DNA from: Bacillota bacterium
Lineage (GTDB): Bacteria; Bacillota; Clostridia; Clostridiales; Clostridiaceae
Assembly: GCA_023424785.1 (NCBI GenBank)
Contig: JAFADP010000195.1
Span: forward strand, 1-25,049
Length of the DNA: 25,049 bases
Direction: 5' to 3'
Shown here in pieces: positions 21,879 through 25,049 of this stretch; position 1 is the first letter of the stretch; the number at the start of each line of letters is the position of its first letter. Below the pieces are notes generated by a model. The model searched no databases and was not told where the DNA came from. It saw only the letters and a program-made list of their open reading frames with translations. The translations under genes were made by a program, and so were the position numbers.

Positions 21879-22631
21879 TTGAAGAGGTATTGGGATTTAT
21901 TTTTAAGCGCAGTAATTTTAATATATATATTTATTATTAATTTAATAAGTGGACAAAAAATTGCTTTTACTACAGGATTTGTTGCATTAGGCTTAATGCT
22001 TATTATATATCATTTTACTAAAGATAAGTTAAAAGAAAGAAAAGGATTATTTAAGATATTTAAAATAATAGTATCTACAGGAGTGATATTCATTCTAGTG
22101 TTAGAAGGTATAATAATAGCATACCCTAAAATGAATATAAGTAAATCGGATTATATATTAGTATTAGGTGCAGGGCTTGTTAATGGAAAAGATCCAAGTC
22201 TAATATTAAAGGCCAGGTTAGATGCCACATTAGATCTTGTAAATAAATATAACAATAATAGTTTTATAGTAGTTTCAGGCGGTAAAGGTAGTGATGAAAG
22301 GTTATCAGAAGCAGAAGCTATGAAAATTTACTTGGTTAATAGGGGCATAGATGAAGATAGAATTATAGTTGAAGATAAATCTAATAACACAAATGAAAAC
22401 CTCAAGTTTTCTAAAGAAAAGATAGAGAAGCATAGTAATAAAGATATTGAAGATTTAAATATAAAAATAGTAACTACAGATTTTCATGCTTTTAGAAGTA
22501 GACTTCTTGCAAAAAGGTCAGGATATAAAAACATAGATAATTACTCTGGATCTACAGTATGGTATTTTGTACCTGTAACCTATTTAAGAGAAGCTTTTGC
22601 ACTTGTGAAGAGTATATTATTTGATATATAA
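21879..22631 (+). CDS. YdcF/SanA-like DUF218 membrane protein
   Basis: A 250-residue protein: three hydrophobic segments in the first 85 residues (LSAVILIYIFIINLISG, TTGFVALGLMLIIYHF, IVSTGVIFILVLEGIIIA) followed by a DUF218 domain about 93-240. The domain opens with SDYILVLGAGLVNGKDPSLI, contains VVSGGKGSDERLSEAEAMKI and IIVEDKSNNTNENLKFSKE and ends with TTDFHAFRSRLLAKRSG, all family signatures. DUF218 proteins are linked to envelope and vancomycin-barrier functions in E. coli (SanA), with biochemical activity unresolved. The start is TTG with AAGGAG 11 nt upstream. It is 22 nt after the debranching gene and likely in its operon. Confidence 0.87.
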   Translation: MKRYWDLFLSAVILIYIFIINLISGQKIAFTTGFVALGLMLIIYHFTKDKLKERKGLFKIFKIIVSTGVIFILVLEGIIIAYPKMNISKSDYILVLGAGLVNGKDPSLILKARLDATLDLVNKYNNNSFIVVSGGKGSDERLSEAEAMKIYLVNRGIDEDRIIVEDKSNNTNENLKFSKEKIEKHSNKDIEDLNIKIVTTDFHAFRSRLLAKRSGYKNIDNYSGSTVWYFVPVTYLREAFALVKSILFDI

Positions 22632-22668
22632 ATTTTTATTATAAAAAGTTATATAACCTTTTGTATTT

Positions 22669-22719
22669 AAGGAGTTATATTACAATGAGCTTTTTAGCTT
22701 AAAGTATATATAACTCCTT
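22669..22719. terminator. Hairpin between the DUF218 gene and the Asn-rich gene
   Basis: AAGGAGTTATAT (22669-22680) pairs with ATATAACTCCTT (22708-22719); the remaining arms give a TAC/GTA extension with a bulge. Tails TTTAA on the left and TAAAAATC on the right allow use in both directions by the two convergent genes. The loop contains an AGGAG-N10-ATG with a 5-codon frame. Confidence 0.65.
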
Positions 22720-22731
22720 TAAAAATCTTTT

Positions 22732-23148
22732 CTAATTATAGTAGTTATTATAATTATAAGAGTTACTTTTATTAACTTTATAATCATTTAAAAGATTGTT
22801 CCACTCTTCAACATAATTAATTTCACAATTATTTTTAGTATTATTTATATGTCTATTATTTGTATTTTTAGTGGTATGAGCATTTCTATTAGTATTATTT
22901 CTATTAGAGTTTTTATAATTATAAGAATTATTAGCGTTATAATCTTTTAGAAGGTTGTTCCACTCTTCAACATAATTAATTTCATAACTATTTTTATTAT
23001 TATTTATATTTCTATTATTTATATTTTGGGTTATGCGGGTATCTTTATTAGAGCTTCTATAATTACAAGAATTATTAACGTTAAAATCTTTTAGAAGAGT
23101 TTCCCACTGTTGAACATAGGTTGAGTAGTAGTCATCATATTTAACCAT
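22732..23148 (-). CDS. Asn-rich protein with three Trp-centred repeats, unknown function
   Basis: A 138-residue protein without signal peptide or membrane segment. Three imperfect repeats are visible, centred on Trp15, Trp63 and Trp116: YVQQWETLLKDFNVNNS, then twice EINYVEEWNNLLKDYNANNS or a close variant, each followed by an Asn/Lys/Thr/Arg-rich linker of about 25-35 residues. Repeat spacing is 48 and 53 residues, and the DNA copies are also clearly alike (for example CCACTCTTCAACATAATTAA at 22801 and 22960), showing recent tandem duplication. Overall about a third of residues are Asn. The SD AAAGGAT is 9 nt from the ATG. Not recognised; by composition a surface, coat or low-complexity assembly protein is possible. 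Divergent partner: none; convergent with the DUF218 gene. Confidence 0.72.
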   Translation of the reverse strand: MVKYDDYYSTYVQQWETLLKDFNVNNSCNYRSSNKDTRITQNINNRNINNNKNSYEINYVEEWNNLLKDYNANNSYNYKNSNRNNTNRNAHTTKNTNNRHINNTKNNCEINYVEEWNNLLNDYKVNKSNSYNYNNYYN

Positions 23149-23240
23149 GTTTAATCATCCTTTCATCGAGGAGTTTATTATTGCGTTATCTTTTATACTA
23201 TATGATTATTAATTCTATTTGGTAATAAATTATATAAAAT

Positions 23241-23280
23241 AAAAGTAAGTGATAATCTATTAAGAAATTCACTTACTTTT
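23241..23280. terminator. Terminator between the plsC-like gene and the Asn-rich gene
   Basis: AAAAGTAAGTGA (23241-23252) and TCACTTACTTTT (23269-23280) form a 12-bp stem around a 16-nt loop. On the minus strand it follows the plsC stop by 16 nt and runs into TTTTATTTTA. Confidence 0.8.
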
Positions 23281-23296
23281 TTAAAAATAAAATTAC

Positions 23297-24022
23297 TTAT
23301 TTTATTGAATCTGTAATTGTCTTTGAGACAGTTATATGTAAATTATCAAGTTCATCCTTTGAAAGATTCCTTGTATTAATAGGTTTATGAATGATTATTT
23401 CTACATTGTTTCCTTTAATTTTTCCACCACCATTGGCTTCTAAAAGCTTATAAGTTCCATTAATTGTTATTGGAACAACAGGAACTTTAGATTTTGTAGC
23501 AAGTTTAAAGCTTCCAGCTTTAAATTCATGAGTTGGTCCACCTTTACTTCTAGTTCCCTCAGGAAATATTACCATAGATTGACCGTTTTTTAATATATTT
23601 ATTCCTTGAACAATTGCCTCAGCAGATTTTCGCATATTATTTCTATCCATGAATACACATTGTATATTCTTCATCCATAAACTAATAATTGGCCAAGTTT
23701 CTAGTTCTTTTTTTGCAATAAATCCTTTTGATTTGTCAAGAGACCCTAAAAGTAAAGGGATATCAAAGTTACTTTGATGATTAGAGACAAATAATACTGT
23801 TTCATTCTTAATAGAGTCTAGATTTTCACCTCCTCTAATGGTTATATTTGCTCCAGCAAGTTTCATTACAAATTTTCCCCAAGAATAAGTTATTCTATAA
23901 GTAAACTCTTGAGCTTCTTCTGTTTTCCCTTTCTTTAATAACCACTTTAATTTAAGGTTAGGAATAAGGGATACAATTAAACTTAAAATAATTCCAAAAT
24001 AAAAAAATACTGTTCTAAACAT
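23297..24022 (-). CDS. plsC: 1-acyl-sn-glycerol-3-phosphate acyltransferase
   Basis: A 241-residue membrane-associated enzyme that acylates lysophosphatidic acid to phosphatidic acid. The catalytic motif HxxxxD is His82-x4-Asp87 (VSNHQSNFDIP); the substrate-binding FPEGTRSKGG follows about 75 residues later, and VPVVPITINGTYKL is the third conserved block. An N-terminal hydrophobic helix (FFYFGIILSLIVSLIPNLKL) anchors it. Length and motif order match bacterial PlsC. The SD AAAGGA is 10 nt from the ATG. It is divergent from the DegV/FakB-like gene, a neighbour that would supply activated acyl chains. Confidence 0.93.
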   Translation of the reverse strand: MFRTVFFYFGIILSLIVSLIPNLKLKWLLKKGKTEEAQEFTYRITYSWGKFVMKLAGANITIRGGENLDSIKNETVLFVSNHQSNFDIPLLLGSLDKSKGFIAKKELETWPIISLWMKNIQCVFMDRNNMRKSAEAIVQGINILKNGQSMVIFPEGTRSKGGPTHEFKAGSFKLATKSKVPVVPITINGTYKLLEANGGGKIKGNNVEIIIHKPINTRNLSKDELDNLHITVSKTITDSIK

Positions 24023-24124
24023 AAATATAATCCTTTCAAAATTTATAAACTCTTGAACTTTAGTATATCATAAAAAATATAAAGTAAATAATAATTATTA
24101 AAACCACAGAAAAGTTTTCAAATA

Positions 24125-24133
24125 TGGTATAAT
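24125..24133 (+). promoter_or_regulatory. Extended -10 promoter of the DegV-like gene
   Basis: TGGTATAAT, 35 nt before the chosen ATG, with no recognisable -35. Confidence 0.45.
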
Positions 24134-24168
24134 TAAGAAATAATATTAAAGCATACGTGGAGGGCATT

Positions 24169-25026
24169 ATGAGTAATAGAAAAATAAAAATAGTGGTTGA
24201 TAGTACATCATATATTCCAGAAGAACTTTTACATAAGTACGATATTTCAGTAGTATCATTAAATGTTACATTAAATAATAAAAGTTATAGAGAAGTAGAC
24301 TTAGATAATAAAAATTTTTATAAAATGATGGAGGAGAGTGAAGAAATACCAACTTCATCTCAACCAAGTTTAGATGAAGTTACAAATGTATTTAAATCAC
24401 TACTTAGTAAAGGATATGATGTAGTTGGAATTTTTATATCTTCAAATATGAGTGGAACATTTTCAAGTGCACATTTAGCTAAGGATATGGCATTAGAAGA
24501 ATATGAAAATGCAAGAATAGAATTAGTAGATTCAAGAACTAATTGTATGCAAATGGGATATATAGCTCTTCAAGCAGCCAGAGCAGCACAAGATGGAAAA
24601 TGTATAGAAGAAGTTGTTGAGATAGCAAACAAAACTATAGAAAATAGTAGATTTTTATTTGTACCAGATACATTAAAATACCTTAAAAAGGGTGGAAGAA
24701 TAGGGGGTGCCTCTGCACTATTTGGAACAATACTTAAAATAAGACCAATATTAACTGTGGAAAATGGGGAAACTTCGGTTTTTGAAAAGGTCAGAACTAA
24801 GAAAAAGGCAATAGATATTATATTAAATAAGGTAATTAGTGATATAAAAGAAAAAGGCGGTGGAGAAGTAATTGTTCATCATATAAATTGTGAGGATGAG
24901 GCACTTCAAATAGCTAGCAGGCTAAAAGATGCCCTTGGAATAGAAGTAGGGACACAATCAATAGGAGCTATTATTGGGGTACATGTTGGGCCAGGATCTG
25001 TTGGAGTTGCTTATTACACAAAATAA
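24169..25026 (+). CDS. DegV-family fatty-acid-binding protein (FakB-like)
   Basis: A 285-residue protein. It begins KIKIVVDSTSYIPEELLHKY, the DegV N-terminal signature; the fatty-acid-contacting loop TSSQPS is at about 62-67; GIFISSNMSGTFSSA and the C-terminal block DTLKYLKKGGRIGGAS with LFGTILKIRPILTVENG are all typical. In the FakA/FakB system such proteins hold a fatty acid while FakA phosphorylates it, giving acyl-phosphate for PlsX/PlsY. FakB versus another DegV paralogue cannot be told here, and no fakA is in the window. An in-frame GTG at 24157 overlaps the SD; GGAGGG (24159-24164) is placed for the ATG at 24169. The stop is within the window, so the gene is complete. Confidence 0.92.
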   Translation: MSNRKIKIVVDSTSYIPEELLHKYDISVVSLNVTLNNKSYREVDLDNKNFYKMMEESEEIPTSSQPSLDEVTNVFKSLLSKGYDVVGIFISSNMSGTFSSAHLAKDMALEEYENARIELVDSRTNCMQMGYIALQAARAAQDGKCIEEVVEIANKTIENSRFLFVPDTLKYLKKGGRIGGASALFGTILKIRPILTVENGETSVFEKVRTKKKAIDIILNKVISDIKEKGGGEVIVHHINCEDEALQIASRLKDALGIEVGTQSIGAIIGVHVGPGSVGVAYYTK

Positions 25027-25049
25027 ATAAAAAGTAAACAAAAATTAGG

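Noticed and set aside
1..25049. CRISPR array, IS element, phage genes, attachment sites, tRNA or rRNA
   Set aside because: No regularly spaced direct repeats, transposase or integrase motifs, or tRNA-like cloverleaf were seen on either strand.

Overview
The window is very AT-rich and carries dense purine-rich Shine-Dalgarno (SD) sites, GTG/TTG starts, many hairpin-plus-T-run terminators and short intergenic gaps. Together with the gene set (murA, walJ-like, rlmH, T-box ilvBN, two-PepSY lipoprotein, M3 oligoendopeptidase, GH133 debranching enzyme, DegV) this points to a low-GC Firmicute, most likely Clostridium sensu stricto. The species cannot be fixed from the sequence alone. It reads as ordinary chromosome: there is no phage, IS element, CRISPR array, rRNA or tRNA.

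Layout. 1-330 (-) is the cut-off start of a 2H-phosphoesterase-like protein, divergent from 674-4553 (+), a housekeeping run: murA, a walJ/yycJ-type metallo-hydrolase, a SEC-C protein, an Hsp20 chaperone and rlmH. The rlmH SD lies inside a long hairpin that also ends the hsp20 gene. Next come a MerR-type regulator (+) and a convergent FUSC membrane protein (-), sharing one perfect bidirectional terminator. 6684-7435 has no intact gene but holds the deletion remnant of a secreted ricin-lectin enzyme and a 25-bp-stem hairpin. A chemoreceptor without an external sensor domain follows, then a frameshifted small ORF, a tandem PepSY lipoprotein and a 6S RNA gene (about 10097-10312), recognised by both ends of its closing stem. 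10564-13778 holds small proteins (an unknown membrane protein, YjdM/PhnA, four short proteins of unknown function, a GDPD phosphodiesterase) separated by very regular terminator palindromes. 13932-16247 (-) is a T-box controlled ilvB-ilvN operon for acetohydroxyacid synthase. 16340-22631 (+) carries an EamA transporter, a GNAT acetyltransferase, an oligoendopeptidase F, a glycogen debranching enzyme and a DUF218 membrane protein. The end holds an Asn-rich protein with three Trp-centred repeats (-), a PlsC-type acyltransferase (-) and, divergent from it, a DegV/FakB-type fatty-acid-binding protein (+).

Functional links. Cell envelope and lipid functions bracket the window (MurA at the left, PlsC and DegV at the right). 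RNA-level control is prominent: T-box, 6S RNA and SD-sequestering hairpins. No clear new multi-gene system is visible. The best leads are the rlmH/hsp20 hairpin, the Asn-rich repeat protein, the degenerate 2H protein and the cluster of unannotated small proteins. Gene families were assigned by reading motifs and from memory of the families; no database search was run.
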